Of a DNA stretch of 64,000 bases, positions 1 to 9,666 are shown piece by piece (the first letter of the stretch is position 1; every line of letters begins with the position of its first letter). The notes under the pieces were generated by a model. That model was not told the DNA's origin. It was given only the letters and a program-made list of their open reading frames with translations, and ran no database searches. Both the position numbers and the translations under genes were made by a program. The DNA comes from an uncultured Rhodospirillaceae bacterium (GTDB lineage Bacteria > Pseudomonadota > Alphaproteobacteria > Rhodospirillales > Casp-alpha2). The DNA lies in the NCBI GenBank assembly GCA_913030825.1, contig CAJWCU010000011.1, positions 62,001-126,000 of the forward strand. The letters are read 5' to 3'.

Positions 1-23
1 AAAGCCGGTGCCACCGGCTTTTT
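1..23 (+). terminator. Terminator-shaped hairpin at left edge
   Basis: Bases 1-8 (AAAGCCGG) and 14-21 (CCGGCTTT) form a perfect stem with a five-base loop, followed by Ts on the plus strand. It lies inside the minus-strand regulator reading frame, so it may terminate a plus-strand gene left of the window that converges on the regulator. Confidence 0.4.
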
Positions 24-624
24 CCTTCAGGGAATTTGGCAGGCGAAACAGATAAACGTCGCCGGACGCCTTGGGCCGACGGACACGGTCGGACGAATAG
101 ATGACGGTCGCGTCCTTTTCCGTCTTCACGCGGCGGTCGGGCCCGCTGGGAAGATCGTTATGGCGATGCCGGTCCGGGCCGAAATATTCGCGCGTTGCGA
201 TGAATTGACGCGGATAATCGATGACTTCGAGAATCCGGTTGCTGACCGTCGCGGCCGAGAACGGCTTGGCGAGGAACTCATTGGCGCCGCCGTCGCGGGC
301 TTTCTCCACGTGTTCGGTGTCGGCCGCGCCGGACATCATGATGAAGGGCATGAAGCGGTTCGGTGAGTCGCGGCCCTGACGGACCCATTTCAACAGCAGA
401 TGACCGTCGATCGGCGCCATGACCAGATCGGAAATGACCATGTCGATGGATTTCCCATAGACGTTGCCGCTGGCAGTCAGAATTTCGATCGCTTCGACGC
501 CGTTCTCGGCCGTCATGACCTGTCCCGCCCCGAGGGTCTTCAGCACCTCTTGCAGAATCTTGACGACGAACCGGTTGTCATCGACCAGAAGGAAGGTCAG
601 ACGTTCTAAATTATAGACACCCAT
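1..624 (-). CDS. CheY-like response regulator, 3' end cut by window edge
   Basis: The reading frame is open from an ATG at 624 down to base 1 (208 codons) with no stop, so the C-terminus lies outside the window. Residues 8-130 form a receiver domain: the acidic pair D15-D16 follows a hydrophobic strand, D66 in SDLVM is the expected phosphoacceptor, S98 in MMSGA is the switch serine/threonine position, and K120 in AKPF is the conserved lysine. About 80 residues follow without a recognisable output domain; they are polar and Arg-rich, so this is probably a single-domain regulator with a short extension rather than a transcription factor. No partner histidine kinase is visible. The ribosome site before the ATG is weak. 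Receiver identity is firm; the signalling pathway is unknown. Confidence 0.85.
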   Translation of the reverse strand, partial: MGVYNLERLTFLLVDDNRFVVKILQEVLKTLGAGQVMTAENGVEAIEILTASGNVYGKSIDMVISDLVMAPIDGHLLLKWVRQGRDSPNRFMPFIMMSGAADTEHVEKARDGGANEFLAKPFSAATVSNRILEVIDYPRQFIATREYFGPDRHRHNDLPSGPDRRVKTEKDATVIYSSDRVRRPKASGDVYLFRLPNSLKEKAGGTGF

Positions 625-700
625 GGGTCCCCATTCACCCGCGGCCTCTTGTCTACGGCCGTCTTATTCGTTTCCTTCACCGTATAATATAATATTTTTT

Positions 701-717
701 GCATGTATTTTTCATGC
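701..717. promoter_or_regulatory. AT-rich leader with small inverted repeat upstream of the response regulator
   Basis: GCATG at 701-705 and CATGC at 713-717 are inverted around an A/T spacer. They sit beside a run of TATAAT-like sequence (682-700) that could supply the -10 box of the minus-strand regulator starting at 624. Which protein would bind is unknown. Confidence 0.3.
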
Positions 718-736
718 TGTTCCCCATTCATAGTAG

Positions 737-780
737 AAAAAGGCCGGTTCCGTAAAGCCCGGAGGCACTGGAAACCGGCC
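737..780 (-). terminator. Intrinsic terminator of the rhodanese/DsrE pair
   Basis: On the minus strand GGCCGGTTTCC (780-770) pairs with GGAACCGGCC (751-742) and is followed by five Ts (741-737). It lies about 65 bases beyond the DsrE-like stop codon. Confidence 0.7.
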
Positions 781-844
781 CGATTCGTCTGGAATTAGCT
801 GGGAAGGAAGGCGCCGACCCGTTAGTCGCGCCCCGGAGTAGAAG

Positions 845-1294
845 TCAGAAGGTCGCCAAGCGGGTGCCCGGCGCCGTCATTTCGGCGGCGATGACGGGCG
901 GTTTGGCGATGCCGATGCCACCGGCCAGGGCCTCGGCGCCCAACTTGCGGTTCGGCAGAAAGATCGCGCAGACGTCGACCTTCCCACCCTTGGCTTTCAA
1001 AGCGCCCAGCAGCGACAACACGGTCATGCCCTTGGGCGTGACGACCTTGCCTGCCGCGTCGGGCGGAGTGCGCAGGGCGATATCGCCCGCCGGCCCGCAG
1101 AGCAGCAGGTTCACCGGCGTGCCCGCCTTGGCGGCCTGATTGGCGAGGACCAGGGCCATGGCCTGGGTTTCCGTTTCGGGCGACGTCAGGATGACCAGCA
1201 TGGATTTCACCGGGTCGGCGGCTTTTGCGGCGCCGGTGCTAATGGTGAGGGCGAGGGCGACCAGCAGGCCGCCGAGAAAGCGGGACGGATACAT
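845..1294 (-). CDS. Exported DsrE-like family protein
   Basis: This 149-residue protein has an N-terminal signal sequence (hydrophobic residues 7-20, AKA-A cleavage site near 25), then a compact alpha/beta domain. The strand 'SMLVILTSPETETQAMALVLANQAAKAG' region and the 'VNLLLCGPAG' segment resemble the DsrE/DsrF/YchN fold, in which a cysteine after the second strand can carry sulfur; here that cysteine is in LLLCGP. A second cysteine occurs in VDVCAIFLPNR. It lies 46 bases after the rhodanese-like gene on the same strand and ahead of a terminator, so the two are probably co-transcribed. Export of both suggests a periplasmic sulfur-handling pair. That role is inference from fold and neighbourhood; DsrE-like folds also occur in proteins without sulfur transfer activity. 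Confidence 0.65.
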   Translation of the reverse strand: MYPSRFLGGLLVALALTISTGAAKAADPVKSMLVILTSPETETQAMALVLANQAAKAGTPVNLLLCGPAGDIALRTPPDAAGKVVTPKGMTVLSLLGALKAKGGKVDVCAIFLPNRKLGAEALAGGIGIAKPPVIAAEMTAPGTRLATF

Positions 1295-1340
1295 CGGTTT
1301 GACTCCGGTTGGTGGCGTGGAACGAAGGGAGTGATGGGCG

Positions 1341-1949
1341 TCAATCCAGCCCGTACATCTTGTCCTTGTTGAGTTTGTAGCTCCACGGCAGGCCCGAGTT
1401 CTTCCAGCCGTTTTTCAGGCGCCAGCCTTTCTTGGGCCCGTCCTTCAGGGTGCCGCCTTCAAAGCCGTCGACGACGACGTAGACCTTGGCGTAGCCCTTG
1501 CCGTCCAACATTTTGGCCGAAGGGGCGCCACGCGTGCCGCCTGACCGGCACATCAGGATCACCGGGGCGTCCTTGGTCAGCCCGGCCTTCTTCAAGGCCC
1601 GCTCGATCCCCGGTTCGAAATCGGAGTTCTTGGCCATCAGGAACACCGGCTTCTTGGCGTGCCATTTGGTGCGGTCGGCAAGCATGAACGGCACGTTGAC
1701 ATCGACCACATCTGTGAAGCCGGTGAACATGATTTCGATCGGGTCGCGGACGTCGACGAACAGAACCTTGCCGCCTTCGGCGACCTTCATGTCGTGGGCT
1801 TCCTGGGAGGTCAGATAGAGACCCCAGGGTGTCTGTTTCTTGGGATCCTTCGGCTCCGGCGCGGCGCTGGCGGCCATGGGCAGGGCCAGCGCGAAACTCA
1901 GGATCAGAACGGCGGCGAATGCCTGAGCGAGGGAACGGCGGTTGGGCAT
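1341..1949 (-). CDS. Exported rhodanese-like sulfurtransferase domain protein
   Basis: The 202-residue product has a Sec signal peptide (hydrophobic 8-25, cleavage after ASA-A near 30) and one rhodanese domain. FVDVRDP (64-70) is the usual strand-turn of the fold, and the active-site loop MCRSGGTRGAP places the persulfide-forming cysteine at C134 with an Arg beside it, as in catalytically active members. An insertion around 80-110 (MFTGFTDVVDVNVPFML) and a Lys-rich C-terminus distinguish it from minimal rhodaneses. It is the first gene of a probable operon with the exported DsrE-like protein. The likely job is periplasmic sulfane-sulfur transfer; donor and acceptor cannot be read from the sequence. 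Confidence 0.75.
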   Translation of the reverse strand: MPNRRSLAQAFAAVLILSFALALPMAASAAPEPKDPKKQTPWGLYLTSQEAHDMKVAEGGKVLFVDVRDPIEIMFTGFTDVVDVNVPFMLADRTKWHAKKPVFLMAKNSDFEPGIERALKKAGLTKDAPVILMCRSGGTRGAPSAKMLDGKGYAKVYVVVDGFEGGTLKDGPKKGWRLKNGWKNSGLPWSYKLNKDKMYGLD

Positions 1950-2077
1950 GGGGTATCTCCTTGGTCGCGAAGGCCCGACCGTATCCGGGCCGGCCGAGGC
2001 TTGAGTTTGAAATGTTGGAGATACTCTATGGAGGCGCCGTGGACGTGTCGGTGACTAGATCACCCGTTTGTGGCCGC

Positions 2078-2749
2078 TCACATGCCCTTGGCGATCATCT
2101 CGATTTCCCGCATCACCAGATCAAGTGCCGGATTGATCGGGAAGCGTGCCTGATAGTCGAGCGCCGCCTCCAGCCGCTTTTGATAGTCGCGGGCGGGGAT
2201 TTCCTCGCAGCCGAAAGTCTTCAGATGATCGGTCACGAATTGCGTGTCGAGCAGGCGAAACCCGCCCATGCGCAGGCGCGCCACCAAATGACAAAGCGCC
2301 ACCTTCGACGCGTTCGTCGTGCGCGAAAACATGCTTTCGCCGAAGAAGGCGCCACGCAATGCCACGCCGTATAGGCCGCCGACCAACTTGCCGTCCTTCC
2401 AGGTTTCCACCGAATGGGCGAACCCCAAGTGGTGCAGCTCAATCACCGCCTCGCGGATCGGCTCGTTGATCCAGGTGTCGCGGCGGCCGGGCCCGGGCGC
2501 GGCGCATTCGTCCAGCACCCTCTCGAACGCAGAATTGGCGCGGACCAGGAACTCGCCCTTCCTCAGGATCTTGTGCAGGCTTTTGGAAATGTGAAAGCGG
2601 TCGAGCGGCAGGACGCCGCGCTGTTTCGGGTCGACCCAGAAGACCTGCGGGTCGTCGCGGCTTTCGGCCATGGGGAAGATGCCGGCGGCATAGGCGCGCA
2701 GCAGAAGTTCGGCGGGCAGGCTTTCCTGGGTGTCGTTGCGACGGCTCAT
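2078..2749 (-). CDS. aat: Leucyl/phenylalanyl-tRNA--protein transferase
   Basis: Aat moves Leu or Phe from aminoacyl-tRNA to the N-terminal Arg or Lys of proteins, creating destabilising N-degrons read by ClpS/ClpAP in the cytoplasm. The 223-residue length is normal. Family landmarks are '[10 protein letters not shown]' (20-29), '[21 protein letters not shown]' region (38-58), '[11 protein letters not shown]' (92-102) and the core signature [19 protein letters not shown] from residue 124. The gene follows accC by 48 bases on the same strand; aroQ-accB-accC-aat is a common alphaproteobacterial order, so co-transcription is likely although the functions are unrelated. Confidence 0.95.
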   Translation of the reverse strand: MSRRNDTQESLPAELLLRAYAAGIFPMAESRDDPQVFWVDPKQRGVLPLDRFHISKSLHKILRKGEFLVRANSAFERVLDECAAPGPGRRDTWINEPIREAVIELHHLGFAHSVETWKDGKLVGGLYGVALRGAFFGESMFSRTTNASKVALCHLVARLRMGGFRLLDTQFVTDHLKTFGCEEIPARDYQKRLEAALDYQARFPINPALDLVMREIEMIAKGM

Positions 2750-2797
2750 GAGCAGGGGGCTCCGAAAGAGCGGTCAGTTGCCTTGCCGGTCGCCGTC

Positions 2798-4156
<1,359 letters not shown>

Positions 4157-4161
4157 GCCTC

Positions 4162-4611
4162 CTATTCGAGGATCAGCAGGGGTTCGCCGAATTCAACGGG
4201 CGTGCCGCTTTCGACAAGGATCTTCTTCACCGTACCGGCGCGGGGGGCGTTGATCTGGTTGAAGACCTTCATGGCCTCGACCAGCATCAAGGTATCGCCT
4301 TCCTTGACCGTGTCGCCTTCCTTGACGAAAGCGGGGCTGTCCGGATCGGGCGAGGTATAGGCGACGCCGACCATGGGCGAGGTAACGGCCCCTTGGGGCA
4401 CGCCCTGTTCGCCGGTGCCGGCATCGGCGATGGCGGCGGGCAGGGGGGCCGCAGGCACTTGCGCCGCGACGGCGGTGGCGCCTTTGGACACCCGTAGCGC
4501 CCATCCGTCGTGCGAATATTCGATTTCCGTCAGACCGGTTTCTTCCAGAAGTTCGGCCAGCTTGCGGACGGCGTCCGCGTCGATGTCGGTGGCTTTGGGG
4601 CTTTTCGCCAT
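4162..4611 (-). CDS. accB: Acetyl-CoA carboxylase, biotin carboxyl carrier protein
   Basis: AccB carries biotin between the biotin carboxylase and the carboxyltransferase. The 149-residue protein has a short helical N-terminus, an Ala/Pro-rich flexible linker (about 45-75) and the biotinyl domain (76-149). The biotinylated lysine is K115 in [17 protein letters not shown] direct repeat just before it is part of the hammerhead hairpin, not a duplication artefact. The gene lies between aroQ (19 bases upstream) and accC (5 bases downstream). Confidence 0.96.
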   Translation of the reverse strand: MAKSPKATDIDADAVRKLAELLEETGLTEIEYSHDGWALRVSKGATAVAAQVPAAPLPAAIADAGTGEQGVPQGAVTSPMVGVAYTSPDPDSPAFVKEGDTVKEGDTLMLVEAMKVFNQINAPRAGTVKKILVESGTPVEFGEPLLILE

Positions 4612-4630
4612 GTGTCCTACCCGTTGTTGG

Positions 4631-5080
4631 TCAGTTTTTCAGACGCTTTGCCAGCGCCTCCAGGGCCAATTCATAGCCCTGTCCGCCGAGGCCGCAGATC
4701 ATACCGTCCGCCGCCTTGGAGACGAAGGAATGATGCCGGAACTCTTCGCGCCTGTGAATGTTGGAAAGATGAACCTCGATGATCGGCAGGTCGATGGCGC
4801 TCAGCGCATCCAACAACGCGACCGAGGTATGCGTATAGGCGCCCGCGTTGATGACGATCCCGGCATGGCTCTTGGGGGCTTCCTGAATCCAGGTCACCAG
4901 CTGGCCTTCGTCGTTGGATTGGCGGAAATCCACGTCCATATCCAGGTCCGCCGCGCGGTTGCGGCAGGCGGCCTCGATGGTCTCCAGGGTCTCGCGCCCG
5001 TAGATATCGGGCTCGCGCGTTCCCAAAAGATTCAAATTCGGGCCGTTGAGGATCAGAATCGTGGCAGCCATGGCGCGCAT
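4631..5080 (-). CDS. aroQ: Type II 3-dehydroquinate dehydratase
   Basis: AroQ dehydrates 3-dehydroquinate to 3-dehydroshikimate in the shikimate pathway. The 149-residue length and the motifs fit type II enzymes: GPNLNLLG at 13-20, the catalytic tyrosine in REPDIYG (Y27), NAGAYTHTS for substrate binding, and the His-containing [17 protein letters not shown] segment. Translation could start at either of two nearby ATGs (MRAMAATI), three codons apart. It is the promoter-proximal gene of the aroQ-accB-accC-aat cluster. Confidence 0.95.
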   Translation of the reverse strand: MRAMAATILILNGPNLNLLGTREPDIYGRETLETIEAACRNRAADLDMDVDFRQSNDEGQLVTWIQEAPKSHAGIVINAGAYTHTSVALLDALSAIDLPIIEVHLSNIHRREEFRHHSFVSKAADGMICGLGGQGYELALEALAKRLKN

Positions 5081-5224
5081 CCGTTAATAAGATGGCGGCT
5101 TATAACACGCGCTTGGCCGTTATAAACATCCCGTTTGCACCCATCCGGGCGTTGAAAGCGACCAGCGGCACCCCCATACTCCGCTTAAGGCCAGACCATA
5201 CAAGGCTCCGAGGAACAAATTCAG

Positions 5225-6220
5225 ATGCAAGTCCAGATCAACGGCGAAACCCATTCCTTAGACGCGCCCCTGTCCGTTCAGGAGCTTCTGACCCGAATCG
5301 GCCTGGATCCGGCCAAGGTCGCGGTCGAACGCAATCTGGAGATCGTGCCCAAATCCGGCTACGGCCAGATCGGGCTCGAGGACGGCGACCGGTTGGAGAT
5401 CGTTCATTTCATCGGCGGCGGCGCACCCGATTCCGCCGGCGCGGCCGGGGACGACGATGTGTTGGAAGTCGCCGGGCACAAATTCAATTCGCGCCTGATC
5501 ATCGGCACCGGCAAGTACAAGGACTATGACCTGAACCGCCAGGCGGCCGAGGCGGCCGAGGCCGAAATGATCACCGTCGCCGTGCGCCGGGTGAACCTGA
5601 CCGATCAAAGCCAACCGCTGCTGGTTGATTACCTGGATCCCAAGAAATACACGTATCTTCCGAACACGGCGGGCTGCTTCACCACCGACGACGCCGTGCG
5701 CACCCTCCGCCTGGCGCGCGAGGCCGGCGGCTGGACCTTGGTGAAACTGGAAATCCTGGGCGAACAGCGCACCCTCTATCCGATGATGCCGGAAACCATC
5801 GAAGCCACGGCGGCCCTGACCGAGGAAGGCTTCCAGGTCATGGCCTATTGTTCGGACGATCCGATCCTCTGCAAGCGCGTGGAAGAGGCGGGCGCCGTCT
5901 CCATCATGCCGTTGGGGGCGCCCATTGGTTCCGGCCTGGGCATTCAGAACCCGGTCAACATCCGCCTGATTAAGGAACAGTCCGAGGTGCCGGTGATCGT
6001 CGATGCCGGCGTCGGCACGGCGTCGGACGCGACCATCGCCATGGAGCTGGGCTGCGACGGCGTGCTGATGAACACGGCCATCGCCGAAGCGAAGGATCCG
6101 GTGATGATGGCCCGCGCCATGAAGCACGCGGTCCGGGCCGGGCGCGAGGCCTATCTGGCGGGCCGCATGCCGCGCAAGATGTACGCCGATCCGTCGTCGC
6201 CGCTGTCGGGGTTGATCTGA
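5225..6220 (+). CDS. thiG: Fused sulfur carrier ThiS - thiazole synthase ThiG
   Basis: One 331-residue chain joins two thiamine-pathway proteins. Residues 1-66 are a ThiS beta-grasp domain ending in the tail HFIGGG. Residues 67-79 are an Ala/Asp/Gly linker. Residues 80-331 are ThiG, which builds the thiazole phosphate from deoxyxylulose phosphate, dehydroglycine and ThiS thiocarboxylate. The Schiff-base lysine is K174 in TLVKLEILG, and the phosphate-binding barrel loops [13 protein letters not shown] and [13 protein letters not shown] are intact. The unusual point is that the ThiS Gly-Gly is internal, whereas stand-alone ThiS needs a free C-terminus. No other thi gene and no TPP riboswitch is near. 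Such fusions are annotated in related bacteria; how they are activated is not evident from the sequence. Confidence 0.93.
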   Translation: MQVQINGETHSLDAPLSVQELLTRIGLDPAKVAVERNLEIVPKSGYGQIGLEDGDRLEIVHFIGGGAPDSAGAAGDDDVLEVAGHKFNSRLIIGTGKYKDYDLNRQAAEAAEAEMITVAVRRVNLTDQSQPLLVDYLDPKKYTYLPNTAGCFTTDDAVRTLRLAREAGGWTLVKLEILGEQRTLYPMMPETIEATAALTEEGFQVMAYCSDDPILCKRVEEAGAVSIMPLGAPIGSGLGIQNPVNIRLIKEQSEVPVIVDAGVGTASDATIAMELGCDGVLMNTAIAEAKDPVMMARAMKHAVRAGREAYLAGRMPRKMYADPSSPLSGLI

Positions 6221-6248
6221 TCTGGGCTGTCCGGCGGCCGTCCGCCGC

Positions 6249-6920
6249 CTAGTTCACGTGCCGCCACCAGTTCTTTTCGTTGATCGAAAAGACGGGTTGG
6301 TAATGGCGGATCGACGACGCCTTCACCACATCGGGAATCTGGTTGTCCAGCAGCAGCGGGATACGCGCGCCCGACTTGGCCGTCATGTAGACGATCAGAA
6401 CGGCATGGCCGACCTTCAGGTTCAAATCCTTGACCGCGACGACGCGCAGATCCTGTTCGTCCCAGCCCAGCATGCGCAGGGATAGGTATTTGATGATCGC
6501 GTAGTCCTCGCAATCGCCGAACCGGGCCATGAATTCATAGGGCGTTTCCCAATAGTCGCTTTGGCCCCAGTTGCTTTGGTCCTGGATGTACTTCGCCTTG
6601 TTCATGCGGGCGTTGATCAGGCGCACCTGGTCCAGGCGGTTGTGCGGTTTGACCTCTTTCAGGAAGGCCAGCCATTCGGGGTCGCCGCATATTTTCACCT
6701 CGCCCGGCCCGGGGCCGCAGACCAGCGGCTTCTTGGATTTACGGAATTCGGCGAAGCGGGCGAGGGCGCCGGTCCATTTGGTGAAAGCCTTGAGGTCCGA
6801 CGACTGCAGTTCCTTGGTGTTGAAGAAACTGGGGACGGGGGCGGAGGCATGCGTGGCAGCGGCGCCCATCAATAACGCCGCGCCGACCAGCAGGCCAGGG
6901 ATATGCCGTCCTTGGATCAC
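6249..6920 (-). CDS. LapG-type periplasmic transglutaminase-like cysteine protease (BTLCP)
   Basis: The 223-residue precursor carries a signal peptide (hydrophobic 8-22, cleavage near THASA) and one BTLCP domain. The Cys-His-Asp triad is visible: C137 in FGDCEDYAI, H172 in GHAVLIVY and D192 in LLLDNQ. Characterised relatives (LapG) cleave large surface adhesins at a double alanine and are held by the c-di-GMP receptor LapD. Neither a LapD-like receptor nor a repeat adhesin is within this window, so the substrate is unknown. It is convergent with thiSG, 28 bases away. Confidence 0.85.
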   Translation of the reverse strand: MIQGRHIPGLLVGAALLMGAAATHASAPVPSFFNTKELQSSDLKAFTKWTGALARFAEFRKSKKPLVCGPGPGEVKICGDPEWLAFLKEVKPHNRLDQVRLINARMNKAKYIQDQSNWGQSDYWETPYEFMARFGDCEDYAIIKYLSLRMLGWDEQDLRVVAVKDLNLKVGHAVLIVYMTAKSGARIPLLLDNQIPDVVKASSIRHYQPVFSINEKNWWRHVN

Positions 6921-7054
6921 CGTTTGCCGCCCCCGATTGGACCTCTGACACCGGCCGATCGCGGGGCATGGGCATACGACGCCCCACGTCGAACTCTCTC
7001 AACCCCGGACGGTAAAAGTCCGCCGTATCGCCGTCAATCCAGCCGAAAGGGATA

Positions 7055-7074
7055 ACGGGCCCGAAGGGGCCCGT
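7055..7074 (-). terminator. Hairpin after the RNA helicase gene
   Basis: ACGGGCCC (7055-7062) and GGGCCCGT (7067-7074) form a perfect eight-pair stem with a four-base loop about 40 bases beyond the helicase stop. The minus strand reads TTATCCCTTT afterwards, so the T-tract is poor. Confidence 0.55.
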
Positions 7075-7112
7075 CAGGAAAAGGCGCGGAGGTGCCTGTT
7101 TAAGCTACGAAG

Positions 7113-8699
7113 TCAGGGGAAGTTCTTGAGGAACGCCGGAACCTGATCTGACTGGCCGAAGACGACGTCGTCTTTCTTGTCCTGCCTGCCCGGTTTCTCT
7201 TGCTTATCCGTATCGTCGCGGTCACGGCTGCGGTCTTTACCGCGGCTACCGCCACGACTCCGGCCACGGGACGGTTTGGCGTCCTGCTTGTCGCCTTGGT
7301 TGTCCGGTTGGTCGTCCGGTGACGAGTCCGGCTGGGCGTCCTGGGCTTTGGCGTCCTCAGCATCCGCATCCTGGTCCGGGGCGGTCTCGGCCGCCGCGTC
7401 GACAGGTGCCTCGGTCTTTTCGGACCGTCCGCCGCGTCCACGTCCTCGGCCGCGTCCCCGGGAGCTGCCGCCGGAGCGGCTCTCGTCCGATCCGCCGTCC
7501 GTATCGGCATCTTTGCCGTCCTTCGCTGCGGCATCGCTGGGCCCACCGCCGCTGCTCATCTCGTCGCGCGGGATCGGTTTGGTCATCAGCTTTTCGATGC
7601 CGTCGATGTATTTACCGTCGGCCGGCACAGCGATGGAGATCGCCACGCCGTCGCGCCCGGCACGGCCGGTGCGGCCGATACGGTGCACGTAGTCGTCGGA
7701 ATGGGTCGGCACGTCGAAGTTGAAGACGTGGCTCATGGCGGGAATGTCCAGGCCGCGCGCAGCGACGTCGGAGCAGACCAGCAGGTTCACCTCGCCGGCC
7801 TTGAACTTGGCCAGGGTCTCCATGCGCACCGATTGCACCATGTCGCCGTGCAGACGGGCGGCCATGTCGTAGCCATGACGCTGCAATGAGCGGTAGACCA
7901 CATCGACGTCGCGCTTACGGTTGCAGAAGATGATGGCGTTCTTCGGCTGTTCGCGTTCGATCAGCTTGCGCAGAATTTCGCGTTTGCGCTTGGCGACGGA
8001 GGCCTGATCGCGCCCCGCACCCGTCACCATGACCAGGCTCTGCTTGATCGTCTCGGCCGCCGTCGCCGGCTTGGAAACGGTGATTTCCTTCGGGTTCATC
8101 AGGAACTTGTCGGCCAGCCGCTTGATTTCCGGCGGCATGGTCGCCGAGAACAGCAGCGTCGTCTTCATCGGCGGCAGCAGGGAGACGATTTTTTCGACGT
8201 CGGGAATGAAGCCCATGTCGAGCATGCGGTCGCTTTCGTCGATCACCAGGATCTTGACGTCGCGCAGCAGCAGGTGGCCGCGGTCGAATACGTCCATCAG
8301 GCGGCCCGGCGTCGCGATCAGCACGTCGGCGCCTTTCTCCAGGACCTTCAACTGCTCGCTCATGTTTTCGCCGCCGATCAGCAGCGCATGGTTCAGCTTG
8401 TGATACTTGCCGTAGATTTCGAAGTTTTCCGCGACCTGGGCGGCCAACTCGCGGGTCGGCTCCAGGATCAGCGAGCGCGGCATCCGCGCCTTGGCCTTGC
8501 CCGAGGCCAGGATGTCGATCATCGGCAGGGTGAAGGAGGCTGTCTTGCCTGTGCCCGTCTGCGCGCAGCCGAGGATGTCGCGGCCCATGAGGACATAGGG
8601 GATGGCTTGCGCCTGAATGGGGGTCGGTTCGGTGTAGCCTGCGTCGGAAATCGCGTTGAGGAGTTCGTCGCTGAGGCCGAGATCGTTAAAGGAGGACAT
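7113..8699 (-). CDS. DEAD-box RNA helicase, RhlE-like, with RGG-rich tail
   Basis: An ATP-dependent RNA helicase for ribosome assembly or RNA turnover. From the chosen ATG (MSSFNDLGLSDELL) the chain is 528 residues; a start 22 codons earlier is open but lacks a ribosome site, whereas GTGGAG precedes this one. Motifs: Q-motif GYTEPTPIQ (21-29), motif I AQTGTGKT (46-53), motif Ia EPTRELA, motif II reads DESD rather than the textbook DEAD, motif III SAT, and motif VI HRIGRTGRAG. After about residue 400 the chain becomes low complexity: Arg-Gly repeats, an acidic Asp/Gln stretch and a second Arg/Ser/Gly block, ending VPAFLKNFP. Such tails bind RNA and can promote condensate formation in relatives. 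Confidence 0.93.
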   Translation of the reverse strand: MSSFNDLGLSDELLNAISDAGYTEPTPIQAQAIPYVLMGRDILGCAQTGTGKTASFTLPMIDILASGKAKARMPRSLILEPTRELAAQVAENFEIYGKYHKLNHALLIGGENMSEQLKVLEKGADVLIATPGRLMDVFDRGHLLLRDVKILVIDESDRMLDMGFIPDVEKIVSLLPPMKTTLLFSATMPPEIKRLADKFLMNPKEITVSKPATAAETIKQSLVMVTGAGRDQASVAKRKREILRKLIEREQPKNAIIFCNRKRDVDVVYRSLQRHGYDMAARLHGDMVQSVRMETLAKFKAGEVNLLVCSDVAARGLDIPAMSHVFNFDVPTHSDDYVHRIGRTGRAGRDGVAISIAVPADGKYIDGIEKLMTKPIPRDEMSSGGGPSDAAAKDGKDADTDGGSDESRSGGSSRGRGRGRGRGGRSEKTEAPVDAAAETAPDQDADAEDAKAQDAQPDSSPDDQPDNQGDKQDAKPSRGRSRGGSRGKDRSRDRDDTDKQEKPGRQDKKDDVVFGQSDQVPAFLKNFP

Positions 8700-8927
8700 A
8701 CTGCTCCACTTCGGGAGTTGCGCCGCCTGAACACCCATATGCCGGAAAGGAGGCGCGGACATCATTTGGCGGTGTTGATTGGGCCCTTGGGGGCTTCCCT
8801 GGGCCGTGTGGGCGGGATATTAGGTGTTCCCCGCCCGAAGTCAATGATAAGCCAGGGGCAAGCGGCGGATTTCTGCCCGCTGTTGCCATTTGGCCTCATC
8901 CGCGCGGGGGCACGAGGAGGAAATTTC

Positions 8928-9629
8928 ATGACCGACAAGACACCGCTTCTTTTCATGCCCGGATTGCTCTGCGATGCCGCGCTTTGGCGCCACCAGTTGG
9001 CGAGCCTGGGCGACCTCGCAGACATGACCGTCACCGACATGTCGCAGGACGACACGATCGACGGAATGGCGCGCCGCGCGTTGGACGCGGCACCCGAGAA
9101 ATTCGCGCTCTGCGGACTGTCCATGGGCGGCTATACGGCGCAGGCCCTGATGCGCATCGCACCGGAACGGGTGACTCGCCTGGCGCTGCTGGACACCGCC
9201 GCCGGGCCGGACACGCCGGAACGCACGGCCGGGCGCCGCGAGTTGATGGCCCAGGCCGCCGGCGGCGATCTCGCCGGCGTCATCGATCATCACATGACAG
9301 CCTTCATCGCCGACGATCACCAGAACGACGCCGAATTGACCGCGACGATCCGGGCCTCGGCCATGAACGTCGGCGCGGCGGCTTATCAGCGCCAACAGGA
9401 AGCCATCATCGCCCGCGCAGACAGCCGCCCGGGGCTCGGCGCCATTTCCTGCCCGACCTTGGTGCTGTGCGGCCGTCAGGACGTGTTGACGCCGGTTGCG
9501 GTGCACGAAGAAATGGCCTCGGCCATTCCGGATGCTAAACTGGTGATCGTCGAAAACAGCGGCCATCTGGCGCCCCTTGAACAACCCGAAGCCGTCACCG
9601 CCGTGCTGCGTTACTGGCTTCAGGGTTAA
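8928..9629 (+). CDS. Alpha/beta-fold hydrolase
   Basis: A 233-residue alpha/beta hydrolase, start fixed by GAGGAGG seven bases before the ATG at 8928. The nucleophile elbow GLSMGG has S65; the acid is the Asp in CGRQDVLTP and the histidine is in NSGHLAPLE, giving a complete Ser-Asp-His triad. The oxyanion loop FMPGLLCD follows the first strand. The lid domain (about 100-160) is short and gives no substrate clue. It is followed 37 bases later by an isochorismatase-fold hydrolase on the same strand. No signal peptide, so cytoplasmic. Substrate unknown. Confidence 0.85.
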   Translation: MTDKTPLLFMPGLLCDAALWRHQLASLGDLADMTVTDMSQDDTIDGMARRALDAAPEKFALCGLSMGGYTAQALMRIAPERVTRLALLDTAAGPDTPERTAGRRELMAQAAGGDLAGVIDHHMTAFIADDHQNDAELTATIRASAMNVGAAAYQRQQEAIIARADSRPGLGAISCPTLVLCGRQDVLTPVAVHEEMASAIPDAKLVIVENSGHLAPLEQPEAVTAVLRYWLQG

Positions 9630-9666
9630 CCGAGGCGGCCAGGAAGCCAGGGAAAAGGAACCCCGG

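Noticed and set aside
5081-5224. TPP riboswitch ahead of thiSG
   Set aside because: The conserved CTGAGA and ACCTGATCTGG-type segments are absent from the leader.
8274-8927. Extended N-terminus of the alpha/beta hydrolase
   Set aside because: The upstream part of the open frame is antisense to the helicase; the ribosome site and family alignment put the start at 8928.
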